The position numbers were made by a program, and so were the translations under genes. Source: Solirubrobacter ginsenosidimutans (lineage in GTDB: Bacteria > Actinomycetota > Thermoleophilia > Solirubrobacterales > Solirubrobacteraceae). From it: 64,000 bases of DNA. Of the stretch, positions 25,739 through 34,781 are shown piece by piece; position 1 is the first letter of the stretch, and each line of letters starts with the position of its first letter. The stretch spans positions 310,001 to 374,000 of the forward strand of contig NZ_JAPDOD010000002.1 in NCBI RefSeq assembly GCF_027587205.1, given 5' to 3'. A model generated the notes under the pieces. The model did no database searches, was not told the DNA's origin, and worked only from the letters and a program-made list of their open reading frames with translations.

Positions 25739-26052
25739 GGCAGCGGTGGTCCTCCAGGCGCGCCGCCGGGAGCGCCGCCGGGCGCCATCAGCGTCAGCGA
25801 GGGCTCGGCGGGCAGCAGCTCGATCTCCGCGCCGGCCACCGCCGCGGCCGCCGCGCGCGCCGCCTCGGGATCCTCGCCCGGCTGGAACGCGACGATGTCG
25901 ACCGCGGCCACGCTGCCGCCGCTCACCGCGTAGGACGCCACCCAGCGCAGGTTGGGGACGGCCATCCGCAGGGCCATCGTGACCTGTGCGTGCACCGCCT
26001 CGGCGTTGCCGCCGGGGGCGCGCAGCAGCAGCACGTGCAGCGCGTCGCTCAT
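25735..26052 (-). CDS. Small hypothetical protein with GYD-like fold pattern
   Basis: 105 residues from ATG 26052, which overlaps the preceding stop as ATGA. Beta-alpha-beta pattern (ALHVLLLRAPGGNAEAVHAQ, NLRWVASYAVSGG, VAAVDIVAFQPG) resembles GYD or dimeric alpha/beta-barrel domains, but the match is weak. The C-terminal end is a Gly/Pro/Ala repeat (APGGAPGGAPGGPP). Middle gene of the peptidase operon; function unknown. Confidence 0.65.
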   Translation of the reverse strand: MSDALHVLLLRAPGGNAEAVHAQVTMALRMAVPNLRWVASYAVSGGSVAAVDIVAFQPGEDPEAARAAAAAVAGAEIELLPAEPSLTLMAPGGAPGGAPGGPPLP

Positions 26053-26393
26053 GTGCGGTTGCGCTCGCGCAGGACGAGTTGGGCCGCGACCATGCCGAGC
26101 CACTGGCTGAACACGCCGCGGTCGGTGTCGTCGTGGGAGGCCGCGAGCCCGATCTTGAGCACGTTGTCCAGCGCGGGCGGGACGAAGCCGTCGGGCTTGA
26201 AGCTGGCGGCGTCGGCCACCTGGCCGGACGTCACGAACTGGTTGTCGAGCTGGATCGCCGCGGCGACGGAGCCGATGCCCTGTAGCTCGGGGCGCATCTT
26301 TCCGTCCTCGCCGACGATGCCGCCGTCGAACACGGCCGCGAGGTCGAGCGTGCTGAGCTCCGCGTCGGAATAGCTGCGGTCGTCGTCGATCAT
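26049..26393 (-). CDS. Hypothetical protein directly after the peptidase gene
   Basis: 114 residues from ATG 26393, set by the ATGA overlap with the peptidase stop; an earlier in-frame ATG lies inside the peptidase gene. Sequence is acidic: SYSDAELSTLDLAAVFDGGI, IQLDNQFVTSGQVADAASF, WLGMVAAQLVLRERN. No recognised domain. Its constant coupling to a possible toxin-like peptidase makes an immunity, chaperone or targeting role conceivable, but nothing in the sequence proves it. Confidence 0.65.
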   Translation of the reverse strand: MIDDDRSYSDAELSTLDLAAVFDGGIVGEDGKMRPELQGIGSVAAAIQLDNQFVTSGQVADAASFKPDGFVPPALDNVLKIGLAASHDDTDRGVFSQWLGMVAAQLVLRERNRT

Positions 26394-27730
26394 TTCGGCG
26401 AGGGCCGATCGTACCCCGCGAGGAAGGGCCATGACAGCGGGGGTGCCAGCGCGTTGGTCAGGAACTGCTGTCGCGTCACCCACGTCGTCGTGCCGCTGCC
26501 CGGGTCGTTGACGAGGATCGAGTCGCCCTGGGCGCGCAGGCCCATCACGTAGTGGGCGGTCACCGTCGGGCCGCCGCCGATCAGGATCGGGACCTGGATG
26601 CCCTGGTCGAGGAAGCCGATGATCGACGTGACCGCCTTGTCGACCTCGCCGCCCGCGGGGTTGACCGGCGCGATCGCCGTCACCAGCGTGAACGCGTACG
26701 TCACGCCGGTGGCGGAGGAGATGTCGTTGAGGTCGGACTCGACCCACGCGCCCTGGCCGGCGGTGCCCAGCGGCGTCGGCATCGAGCCGTGGCCGATCAG
26801 GATCGCGCCCTGCTCGAGCGTCATCGGCAGGTTGGTCCAGCTCGCGCCGCTGACCGGGCCCGCGGCCGTCAGCGAGAGGGCATAAATCGGGTCGTTCTGC
26901 GCGTGGATCGTCTGCACCGACGTCGGCCCGCACGCCATCTGCCACTGCTGCTGGATGCCCGCGGACGCGCCGCCCTGCGCCACGTTCTCGTCCGCGACGT
27001 TGAGGTTGGCCAGCAGCCACGGGCGGTCCTTGCCGCGGATCGTGTTCGCGAACGTCGCGATGTCGGCGATGCTGCGCTCGGCCGCGAGCGCCTTGCAGAT
27101 GAACGCCAGCTCGGCGCCGGAGCCCGCGTAGTACATGAGCTGGCGGAACTGCAGGTAGTCGTTCTCGGGGATCTCGTCGATGCGGGCGATCGCGCGGCGC
27201 ACCTGGCGGTCGTTGATGACGCCCGGGGAGATCTCGCACGTCAGGTTCAGGTTGTCCTGGCGCGTCCAGCGCTTCAGTTCCGCGCCGCGGTCGACGCAGT
27301 CCCACCACACGCGCGCGTGCGTGGCCATCATCGCCGGCAGCCGCTCGCCGAACGAGGCCCAGATCCGCTCCAGCGCGGCCTCGTCGCGCGGGCCGACCCA
27401 GAACTGGTCGAGCAGGATCGCGATCAGCTCGAAGCGCTGTGAGTCCGAAGCGGGGGTGAAGTCGTCGATCGCCTTGATCGCCCCGATGTCGCGGTCGGCG
27501 ATCGCCTGCGCGATGCTCGCGTTGGCCTGCGGCGCCTCGGCCGTCTCCGGCTCGCGGGCGACGGTCGCGCGGGCGCTGCTGCGCGCCATCAGCGCCATCG
27601 CGGCCTGGTTGCCCATCGTGCGCTGCAGCTCGAGGATCTGCGCGACGGGCGCCGGCGGCGGCGCGGGGTCGCGCTGCCCGTGCTCGCGCTCGAGCTCCTC
27701 TTCGCGGTTGAGCCTCGTCTTCGTGATCAT
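26390..27730 (-). CDS. Papain-like cysteine peptidase with injection-system-type N-terminus
   Basis: 446 residues. Near residues 30-48 the sequence AQILELQRTMGNQAAMALM matches the LQRxxGNxAvxxLL motif that recurs in DUF4157 proteins and cargo of extracellular contractile injection systems. After a helical region (about 75-250) the C-terminal part shows MACGPTSVQTI (Cys nucleophile type, residue about 270), VTAHYVMGLRAQGDS (His) and ILVNDPGSGTT (Asp), the order of a C39/papain-like peptidase. No signal peptide. No injection-system structural genes lie in the window, so it would be an orphan effector or a cell-internal peptidase. First gene of a four-gene overlapping operon. Confidence 0.72.
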   Translation of the reverse strand: MITKTRLNREEELEREHGQRDPAPPPAPVAQILELQRTMGNQAAMALMARSSARATVAREPETAEAPQANASIAQAIADRDIGAIKAIDDFTPASDSQRFELIAILLDQFWVGPRDEAALERIWASFGERLPAMMATHARVWWDCVDRGAELKRWTRQDNLNLTCEISPGVINDRQVRRAIARIDEIPENDYLQFRQLMYYAGSGAELAFICKALAAERSIADIATFANTIRGKDRPWLLANLNVADENVAQGGASAGIQQQWQMACGPTSVQTIHAQNDPIYALSLTAAGPVSGASWTNLPMTLEQGAILIGHGSMPTPLGTAGQGAWVESDLNDISSATGVTYAFTLVTAIAPVNPAGGEVDKAVTSIIGFLDQGIQVPILIGGGPTVTAHYVMGLRAQGDSILVNDPGSGTTTWVTRQQFLTNALAPPLSWPFLAGYDRPSPK

Positions 27731-27836
27731 CGTTGGGCGGGACCGTACGTCGAGGTACCCCGCGAAGCTAGAGGAAAACGGGCAGCCTTTTGCATCGGAC
27801 GTGTAACGCGCGTTGCGCGCCCTGGACTCCGGTGAG

Positions 27837-29306
27837 ATGACCGGCCCACGAGCGTCCCGCCGCGAATGGATCGGTCTGGCCGTGATCGCGCTGCCCTGCC
27901 TCGTCTACGCGATGGACCTCAACGTCCTCAACCTCGCGTTGCCGTCGATCAGCGCCGACCTCGCGCCCAGTGGCACGCAACTGCTCTGGATCGTCGACAT
28001 CTACGGCTTCATGGTCGCGGGCGCGCTGATCACGATGGGCGCGCTGGGTGACCGGATCGGCGCGCGGCGGATGCTGCTGATCGGCGCGGGCGCGTTCGCG
28101 GTCACGTCGGTGCTCGCCGCGTTTGCCACCAGCGCCGGGATGCTGATCGCGGCGCGTGCGCTGCTCGGGTTGGCGGGTGCGACGCTGGCGCCGTCGACCT
28201 TGTCGCTGATCCGCACGATGTTCGAGGATCCGCGCCAGCGGACGTTCGCGATCGGCGTGTGGGCGACGAGCTACAGCGTCGGCGCGGCGATCGGGCCGCT
28301 GGCGGGTGGGGCGGTGCTGGAGTTGGCGTGGTGGGGCTCGGTGTTCCTGCTCGGCGTGCCGGTGATGGTGCTCACGCTCCTGCTCGGCCCGCGGCTGTTG
28401 CCGGAGCATCGCGAGGGTGAGACGGGGCGTGTGGACGTCTTGAGCGCGGCGCTGTCGCTCGTCGCGATCCTGGCTGTGATCTACGGGCTCAAGCACCTCG
28501 CCGTCGGCGGGTCGCTGCCGGGGCTGTGGGTCGCGCTGGGCTTCGTTGCGGGGGCATTGTTCGTGCGCCGCCAGCAGCGCCTGTCGGACCCGCTGATCGA
28601 TCTCTCCCTGTTCCGGCTGCCGGCGTTCAGCGCCGCGCTGGCCACGAACCTCGTCGCGTTCTTCGTGATCTTCGGGATGGCGCTCTTCACCGCGCAGTAC
28701 GCGCAGTCGGTCCTCGGCTACTCGCCGCTGATCGCGGGGCTGCCGACGGTGACCGAGGCGCTCGGGTTCGTCGTCGGCTCGATGCTCACCGCCCGGCTCG
28801 CCGCGCGTTTCTCGGCGCCGGTGTTGATCTCGGCGGGCATGGGGATCGGCGCGTTCGGCTACCTGATCGTGGCGTTCACCGACCAGTCCCTCACGCCGCT
28901 CTTCGTCGGGCCGACGATCGGCGCGATCGGGCTTGCCTTCGTGATCACACTGGTCGCCGATCTCGCCGTCGGGGCCGCGCCGAAGGAGCGGGCGGGTGGC
29001 GCCGCGGCGACCTCGGAGACGAGCTCTGAGCTGGGCGGCGCGTTGGGGCTCGCGATCCTCGGCAGCATCGGTGCCGCTGTGTATCGGGCGGGTGTGCCGG
29101 CGCGGGCGCCAGAGACGATCGGGGATGCGGTGGGTACGTCGTTCGCGGATCCGGCGCGGGACGCGTTCGGGACCGCGCTGACCGCGACCGCGTCGCTCAG
29201 CGCGGCTGCGCTGAGCGTCGCCGCGGTGGTCGCGTTCGTGCTGCTGCGGCGGTCGGCGGCCGCGGCTCCCGCCGCGGCCGCCGCCTCCTCCGAAGGCGTC
29301 GGTTAG
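27837..29306 (+). CDS. MFS drug exporter, DHA2 family (14 TM)
   Basis: 489 residues from ATG 27837; TTG 27813 is an alternative eight codons earlier. Motif A LITMGALGDRIGARRMLLI, motif C SVGAAIGPLAGGAVLELAWW, first helix with CLVYAMDLNVLNLALPSISA (the DHA2 motif D1). About 14 membrane helices. It should export toxic or signalling compounds in exchange for protons. The end overlaps the convergent SDR gene by four bases. No regulator adjoins on its own strand. Confidence 0.9.
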   Translation: MTGPRASRREWIGLAVIALPCLVYAMDLNVLNLALPSISADLAPSGTQLLWIVDIYGFMVAGALITMGALGDRIGARRMLLIGAGAFAVTSVLAAFATSAGMLIAARALLGLAGATLAPSTLSLIRTMFEDPRQRTFAIGVWATSYSVGAAIGPLAGGAVLELAWWGSVFLLGVPVMVLTLLLGPRLLPEHREGETGRVDVLSAALSLVAILAVIYGLKHLAVGGSLPGLWVALGFVAGALFVRRQQRLSDPLIDLSLFRLPAFSAALATNLVAFFVIFGMALFTAQYAQSVLGYSPLIAGLPTVTEALGFVVGSMLTARLAARFSAPVLISAGMGIGAFGYLIVAFTDQSLTPLFVGPTIGAIGLAFVITLVADLAVGAAPKERAGGAAATSETSSELGGALGLAILGSIGAAVYRAGVPARAPETIGDAVGTSFADPARDAFGTALTATASLSAAALSVAAVVAFVLLRRSAAAAPAAAAASSEGVG

Positions 29307-30235
29307 GCGACGAGCGCCTCGGAGACCTCCCACAGGCGCTCGGCGTTGGCGGGGTCGAGCGCGTAGGCGGCGACGCCGGAGCCGGGGTGGGGGATGACCG
29401 GCGCCTCGACGATCGGTGCCTCGTTGCCGTGCTCGAAGTAGTGGCCGCCTTGGCCCTCGAGCGCGGGCCAGGTGGCGAGGAGCACCGAGGTCGCCGCGCC
29501 TTGCTGCAAGGTCTTGAAGCGGTAGCTGCCGGAGGTGCGCAGCTGTTGCAGGACCGCCGGGTCGATGTGGCGGGCGAGGTTGGACTCGAAGATCGCGCCG
29601 GGGTGCACGGCGTTGGCCGTGATGCCGTCGGCGCCCCAGCGGCGTTGCGCCTCGACGGCGAAGAGGACGTTGGCCGTCTTCGATTGGGCGTACGCGATCA
29701 TCGGGTCGTAGTCGCGGCGTTCGAAGTGCAGGTCCTCGAAGTCGACCGGTGCGCTCAGATGCCCGACCGAGCTGAGCGAGACGATCCGCGCCTTGCCCGC
29801 GGCCTTGAGCGCGTCGTGGAGCCCGGTGGCGAGCGTGAAGTGGCCCAGGTGGTTGGTCGCGAACTGCAGCTCCCAGCCCTCGGGTGAGCGCGTCAGCTCC
29901 TGCAGCGCCATCACGCCCGCGTTGTCGACGAGGATGTCCAGCGGGCCGTCCCAGGCGGCGGCGAACGCCTTCACGGACGGTTGATCGGCGAGGTTGAGGT
30001 GGCCGACGCGAACGTCGCCGTCGATGTCGTTGGCGACCCGCTCGCCCGCCGCGGTGTCGCGGACCGCGAGCGTCACCTCGGCGCCGGCACCGGCCAGCGC
30101 GCGGGCGGTTTCGATGCCGATGCCCGACGAGCCGCCGGTGACGATCGCGCGCTTGCCGGTCAGGTCGATGCCCTCCACGACCTCCGCGGCGGTCGATTCG
30201 AAGCCGAACGGGGTGGTGATCAAGGTCTCTGGCAT
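29303..30235 (-). CDS. Short-chain dehydrogenase/reductase
   Basis: 310 residues from ATG 30235, preceded by AGGAGCTTCC; a longer frame would run through the operator region. Rossmann motif TGGSSGIGIETARAL, NNAG-type DILVDNAGVMALQ, catalytic Ser in VSLSSVGHLSA and YAQSKTAN (Tyr-x3-Lys). It resembles the retinol-dehydrogenase/protochlorophyllide-reductase-like SDRs. NAD(P)-linked oxidoreduction of an unknown carbonyl. It is divergent from a TetR regulator with two similar operators between them, so it is almost certainly the regulator's target. Confidence 0.9.
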   Translation of the reverse strand: MPETLITTPFGFESTAAEVVEGIDLTGKRAIVTGGSSGIGIETARALAGAGAEVTLAVRDTAAGERVANDIDGDVRVGHLNLADQPSVKAFAAAWDGPLDILVDNAGVMALQELTRSPEGWELQFATNHLGHFTLATGLHDALKAAGKARIVSLSSVGHLSAPVDFEDLHFERRDYDPMIAYAQSKTANVLFAVEAQRRWGADGITANAVHPGAIFESNLARHIDPAVLQQLRTSGSYRFKTLQQGAATSVLLATWPALEGQGGHYFEHGNEAPIVEAPVIPHPGSGVAAYALDPANAERLWEVSEALVA

Positions 30236-30260
30236 GGAAGCTCCTAAACTCTGGTGACAA

Positions 30261-30277
30261 CCGGAAGTCGATTCCGG
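30261..30277. promoter_or_regulatory. TetR operator 1 between SDR and TetR genes
   Basis: CCGGAA-GTCGA-TTCCGG, a perfect 6 + 6 inverted repeat, 26 bases before the SDR start. A second, related site follows 23 bases downstream. Confidence 0.7.
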
Positions 30278-30299
30278 TTCCAGATACTGTACCACCTAA

Positions 30300-30316
30300 G
30301 CGGAAATGGATTCCGA
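30300..30316. promoter_or_regulatory. TetR operator 2 overlapping the TetR start codon
   Basis: GCGGAA-ATGGA-TTCCGAT, the same half-site and five-base spacer as operator 1. It covers the TetR ATG at 30306, so bound repressor would block its own expression; the tetR mRNA may be leaderless. Confidence 0.65.
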
Positions 30317-30899
30317 TTCCACATCACCGATGCGCGCCGACGCGCGCCGCAACCGCGACCGCCTGATCGAGGCGGCCCGCGAGCTGTTCGCGCACGGCGG
30401 CACGTCCGTCCCGCTCGCGGACGTCGCCAAGGCCGCGGGGGTCGGCACCGGCACCGCGTATCGCCACTTCCCGACGCAGGAGGCGCTGGTCGAGGCGACC
30501 TACCGCGACGAGATCGCGCGGCTGCGCGGCGCCGCGGACGAACTGCTGAACGACCACCCGCCCGACGAGGCGTTGGCGCTCTGGCTGCACCGCTGTATCG
30601 ACTACCTCGCGACCCAGCGCGGCCTGTCCGAAGCGATGCGCGCCGTCGTCGCGTCCGGCGCCGCCGTCCACGCCGACTCACGCGCAGTGATCGTCGCGGC
30701 GCTCAACCAGCTGCTCGACGCCGCCCAGGCCGCCGGCACCGTCCGCACCGACGTCGACGCGCTCGACGTCGCCGCCGCCCTCGGTGGCATCTACCTGGTC
30801 TCCGACCCCACCCGCGCCCACCGCGTGCTCGCCGTCTTCACCGCGGGCCTCCGAACCTTAACCCCACCTAAGGGGCCAGACCCCTTAGGTTCCCTTTAG
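30306..30899 (+). CDS. TetR-family repressor
   Basis: 197 residues (MRADARRN at 30330 is an alternative start). N-terminal helix-turn-helix: RDRLIEAARELFAHGGTSVP, LADVAKAAGVGTGTAYRHFP. The C-terminal ligand domain has ALALWLHRCIDYLATQRGLS. The last eleven residues (PPKGPDPLGSL) are encoded by a palindromic element that is also found at two other gene ends, so the native C-terminus has probably been replaced. Flanking operators imply control of itself and the divergent SDR. Confidence 0.9.
   Translation: MDSDSTSPMRADARRNRDRLIEAARELFAHGGTSVPLADVAKAAGVGTGTAYRHFPTQEALVEATYRDEIARLRGAADELLNDHPPDEALALWLHRCIDYLATQRGLSEAMRAVVASGAAVHADSRAVIVAALNQLLDAAQAAGTVRTDVDALDVAAALGGIYLVSDPTRAHRVLAVFTAGLRTLTPPKGPDPLGSL
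30865..30889. repeat. Palindromic element, copy 1 (in the 3' end of tetR)
   Basis: Perfect stem CCTAAGGGG / CCCCTTAGG with loop CCAGA at 30867-30889. The 24 bases 30865-30888 recur exactly, inverted, in copy 2. It could act as a terminator as well as a repeat. Confidence 0.75.
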
Positions 30900-30942
30900 G
30901 TCGCGTTCGCCGCACAATGCCGGTTCCCGGGCCGCGCGGAAC

Positions 30943-30985
30943 CTAAAGCCGAGCTAAGGGGTCTGGCCCCTTAGGTGGGCTTTAG
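30943..30985. repeat. Palindromic element, copy 2 (in the 3' end of the sigma factor gene)
   Basis: Two-tier hairpin: outer stem CTAAAGCC / GGCTTTAG, three-base bulges on each side, inner stem CTAAGGGG / CCCCTTAG, loop TCTGG. It supplies the last residues and stop codon of the sigma factor gene, mirroring copy 1 in the convergent tetR. Confidence 0.78.
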
Positions 30986-31811
30986 ATAGGCGGGTGGGGT
31001 CGGCGAGGAGGTCGATCTCGGTGATCAGGCCGCCCGCGATCGTGAAGCCGGCCACCGCGTAGACGCGGTCGGTGTCGGCGACGACGAAGCCTGGGGCGCC
31101 GTTGACCAGTGCGGGGCGGGCGAGTGGGGCGAGGCGGTTGAAGGTGACCGCCTGGCGTGCGACCTCCTCCGCGCCGCGGGTCTCACGGGAGAGCGCGCCG
31201 CGGTCGACGCGGATCAGGACGTCGGGATGGAGGACGGCGACGAGCGCTTCGAAGTCGCCGTCGCGGGCGGCGGCGAGGAAGGCGTCGACCACGGCACGCT
31301 GCGCGGAAAGGTCCGCGTCCGGCTCGGGTACCGCGCCGCGCACGCGCCGGCGGGCGCGGCTGGCCAGCTGGCGGGCCGCGGCCGGGGAGCGATCGACGAT
31401 CGGCGCGATCTGGTCGAACGGCACCGCGAACATGTCATGCAGCACGAAGGCCAAGCGCTCGGACGGCTCCAGCGTGTCCAGCACGACGAGCAGCGCCAGC
31501 CCGACGGAGTCGGCCAGCAGCGCCTGCTGCTCGGGCCCGTCGCCGACGATCGGCTCCGGCACGTGGACGCCGAGCGGCTCCTCGCGGCGGGCGTTGCGCG
31601 AGCGCAGCATGTCGAGGGCGATGCGCGCGACGACGGTCGTCAGCCAGCCGCCGAGGTTCTCGATCCCCTCAGGCGAGCGGCTGAGGCGCAGCCACGCCTC
31701 CTGGACCGCGTCGTCGGCTTCGCTCGTCGATCCGAGCATGCGGTAGGCGACCGCGCGCAACTGCGGCCGGTTGGCCTCGAACCGCTCTGCCAGCCACTCG
31801 ACTTCGCCCAT
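30954..31811 (-). CDS. ECF sigma factor, ECF41-like with SnoaL-type C-terminal domain
   Basis: 285 residues. Sigma region 2 (about 8-85: YRMLGSTSEADDAVQEAWLR, GGWLTTVVARIALDML), linker with VPEPIV resembling the ECF41 WLPEP motif, region 4 (about 110-160: SERLAFVLHDMFAVPFDQIA) and a SnoaL-like domain (about 175-275: AFLAAARDGDFEALVAVLHP, near-NPDKL motif ADPTRL). In ECF41 proteins this domain controls activity in place of a separate anti-sigma factor. The C-terminus is written by the palindromic repeat. It is divergent from an MFS exporter whose upstream region contains a good match to the ECF41 promoter. Confidence 0.9.
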   Translation of the reverse strand: MGEVEWLAERFEANRPQLRAVAYRMLGSTSEADDAVQEAWLRLSRSPEGIENLGGWLTTVVARIALDMLRSRNARREEPLGVHVPEPIVGDGPEQQALLADSVGLALLVVLDTLEPSERLAFVLHDMFAVPFDQIAPIVDRSPAAARQLASRARRRVRGAVPEPDADLSAQRAVVDAFLAAARDGDFEALVAVLHPDVLIRVDRGALSRETRGAEEVARQAVTFNRLAPLARPALVNGAPGFVVADTDRVYAVAGFTIAGGLITEIDLLADPTRLSKAHLRGQTP

Positions 31812-31812
31812 T

Positions 31813-31839
31813 GGTCACATCCCTTCGTCGTGATGCGTC
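31813..31839 (+). promoter_or_regulatory. Candidate ECF41-type promoter for the MFS exporter
   Basis: GGTCACA, 16 bases, CGTC, against the known ECF41 consensus TGTCACA-N16-CGTC (one mismatch, exact spacing). It points at the exporter gene starting at 31891 and begins beside the sigma factor start codon. Confidence 0.6.
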
Positions 31840-31890
31840 AAGGGGGTGACGAACCACGACCGCCCGATGTGACCGAAGGAGGCACAGCTC

Positions 31891-33303
31891 ATGCAATCAC
31901 CCGTACCGCACGACCGCCGTTGGCTCGCCCTGGTGGTGATCGGCATCGCCCAGCTCATGGTGGTCCTCGACGTGACCATCGTGAACATCGCGCTGCCCTC
32001 CGCCCAGCGCGAGCTCGGCTTCTCGTCGGACGACCGCCAGTGGGTGATCACGGCCTACGCGCTCGCCTTCGGCAGCCTGCTGCTGCTCGGCGGGAGGATC
32101 GCCGACCTCTTCGGCCGCAAGTGGACCTTCATCGCCGGATTGCTCGGCTTCGCCGCCGCGTCGGCCGTCGGCGGTGCGGCGGACAGCTTCGGCGTGCTCG
32201 TCGCCGCACGGGCGACGCAGGGCGCGTTCGCCGCGTTGCTCGCCCCCGCCGCGCTGTCGCTGCTCACGACGACGTTCACCGATCCCGCCGAACGCGGCAA
32301 GGCGTTCGCCATCTACGCCGCGATCGCCGGCATGGGCGGAGCCATCGGCCTGCTCCTCGGCGGCGCGCTGACCGAGTTCCTCGACTGGCGCTGGTGCCTG
32401 TTCGTGTCCGTCGTCTTCGCCGTGCCCGCGGCGCTGGCGGCGCTGCGCCTGCTGCGTCACGTCCCCACGCCCAACCGCGCGCGGCTCGACGTCCGCGGAG
32501 CCGTCACCGCCTCGGCGGGGCTGTTCGCGCTCGTCTTCGGCCTGTCGCGGGCGGAGACCGACGGCTGGGGCGACCCGACGACCGTCACCGCCCTGATCGC
32601 GGCCGCCGTGCTGCTCACCGGGTTCGTGCTGTTGCAGGCGAGGACCGCGCAGCCGCTGCTCCCGTTGCGGGTGGTCACCGACCGCGACCGCGGCGCCTCG
32701 TTCCTGGCCATCGGCACCGCCAGCGCGGGGATGTTCGCCGTCCTGCTGTTCCTCACGTTCTATCTGCAGGTGACGAAGGGCTTCAGCGCGCTCGAAACCG
32801 GCCTCGCCTTCCTGCCGATGAGCTTCTCGATCGCTCCCACCGTGGGCGTCGTGACTACGAAGCTCCTGCACCGGACCGGTCCGCGCCCGCTCGTCCCGGC
32901 GGGAATGCTCACGGGTGCGCTCGGAATGCTCCTGCTCACCCGCATCGGCCCCGACACCGCCTACGCCACCCACGTCCTGCCCTCGCTGATCCTGATCGGG
33001 ATCGGGTTCGGGCTCACGCTCGCGCCGTCGTTCGTCACCGCCACCCACGGCGTCCCGGTACACGACAGCGGCATCGCGTCGGCGATGGTCAGCACCTCCC
33101 AGCAGATCGGCGGGTCGATCGGCACGGCGCTGCTGAGCACGCTCGCCGCCGCCGCGGCCACGCCGGTGGACGGCTACACGACCGCGTTCACCTGGGCGGC
33201 CGTGATCCTCGCCGGCGGCGCGGTCGTCTGCGGGAGCCTGCTGCGCTCGAGCACCCGCCCCGAGACGTCCCACGGCCCCGGAGCAGAGCCGGTCGCCGCG
33301 TGA
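31891..33303 (+). CDS. MFS drug exporter, DHA2 family
   Basis: 470 residues, with GAAGGAGG before the ATG. About 14 membrane segments; first helix region MVVLDVTIVNIALPSAQREL, motif A LLLGGRIADLFGRKWTFI, motif C GGAIGLLLGGALTEFLDWRW. Proton-driven export of drugs or secondary metabolites (EmrB/QacA class). The upstream promoter suggests control by the divergent ECF41-like sigma factor. A palindromic element follows the stop codon by two bases. Confidence 0.9.
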   Translation: MQSPVPHDRRWLALVVIGIAQLMVVLDVTIVNIALPSAQRELGFSSDDRQWVITAYALAFGSLLLLGGRIADLFGRKWTFIAGLLGFAAASAVGGAADSFGVLVAARATQGAFAALLAPAALSLLTTTFTDPAERGKAFAIYAAIAGMGGAIGLLLGGALTEFLDWRWCLFVSVVFAVPAALAALRLLRHVPTPNRARLDVRGAVTASAGLFALVFGLSRAETDGWGDPTTVTALIAAAVLLTGFVLLQARTAQPLLPLRVVTDRDRGASFLAIGTASAGMFAVLLFLTFYLQVTKGFSALETGLAFLPMSFSIAPTVGVVTTKLLHRTGPRPLVPAGMLTGALGMLLLTRIGPDTAYATHVLPSLILIGIGFGLTLAPSFVTATHGVPVHDSGIASAMVSTSQQIGGSIGTALLSTLAAAAATPVDGYTTAFTWAAVILAGGAVVCGSLLRSSTRPETSHGPGAEPVAA

Positions 33304-33305
33304 AC

Positions 33306-33330
33306 ATAAAGAGGGTCTGACCCCCTTTAG
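33306..33330. repeat. Palindromic element, copy 3 (after the MFS stop codon)
   Basis: TAAAGAGGG, loop TCTGA, CCCCCTTTA: nine-base arms with one mismatch. Same GGGTCTGRCCC core as copies 1 and 2 but more diverged outside it. Probably also a transcription terminator for the exporter. Confidence 0.6.
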
Positions 33331-33337
33331 GGTTGGG

Positions 33338-33348
33338 ATTCCTGGAAT
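33338..33348. promoter_or_regulatory. Small palindrome upstream of the GbsR-like gene
   Basis: ATTCC-T-GGAAT, 18 bases before the GTG start of the regulator, in a short AT-richer stretch. Position suits autorepression by a MarR/GbsR-type dimer; short, so it may be chance. Confidence 0.4.
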
Positions 33349-33366
33349 ACGTGTAATCTCAGGGAT

Positions 33367-33848
33367 GTGGCAACTGACGCTGAACTCGATTTCGCCGATC
33401 AGGTGGGGCGGTACTTCGCCCGCCAGTACGGCATGCCGCCGGCGACCGGACGGGTCGCCGGCTGGCTGTTGCTCTGCGACCCGCCGGCACAGACGGCCGG
33501 GGAGATCGCCGAAGCGCTGCAGATGAGCCGGAGTGCGGCGGGCTCGGCGGTCGGCACGCTCGAACACTGGGGGATGCTCCGGCGCTTCCGCGCGGCGGGT
33601 GAGCGGGCGGACCGCGTGATGATCCACCCCTCCTACGGCCTGCAGTCGCTCGAGAGCGCGGGTGAGTACGAGGCGCTGGCCGCCATTACCCGCAAGGGAC
33701 TCAAGGCCATCGCCGGCGCCCCCGTCGAGCGCCGCGCCCGCCTCGTCGAGATGACCGCGCTGTGCGAGTTCCTGATCGAGCGAATGCCGAAGCTCGCCGA
33801 CGAATGGCGCGAACACCGCGAAACCCTGCGTGCTTCCGGAGAGCTTCC

Positions 33849-33852
<4 letters not shown>
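33367..33852 (+). CDS. GbsR/MarR-like transcriptional regulator
   Basis: 161 residues from GTG. Winged helix: AGWLLLCDPPAQTAGEIAEA, LQMSRSAAGSAVGTLEHWGM, LRRFRAAGERADRVMIHP, typical of the GbsR family, followed by a helical dimerisation tail (RKGLKAIAGAPVERRARLVE). First gene of an operon with a DrrAB-type exporter, overlapping the ATPase gene by GTGA, so it probably represses the exporter until a drug or osmolyte-like ligand binds. Confidence 0.88.

Positions 33853-34777
<925 letters not shown>

Positions 34778-34781
<4 letters not shown>

Noticed and set aside
27768..30260. 830-codon minus-strand frame opposite the MFS exporter and through the SDR gene
   Set aside because: Low-complexity Arg/Gln/Asp composition; both known proteins in the region are read in other frames.
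31897..33816. 639-codon minus-strand frame opposite the MFS exporter and regulator
   Set aside because: Antisense shadow of an obvious 14-helix transporter; no recognisable domain.
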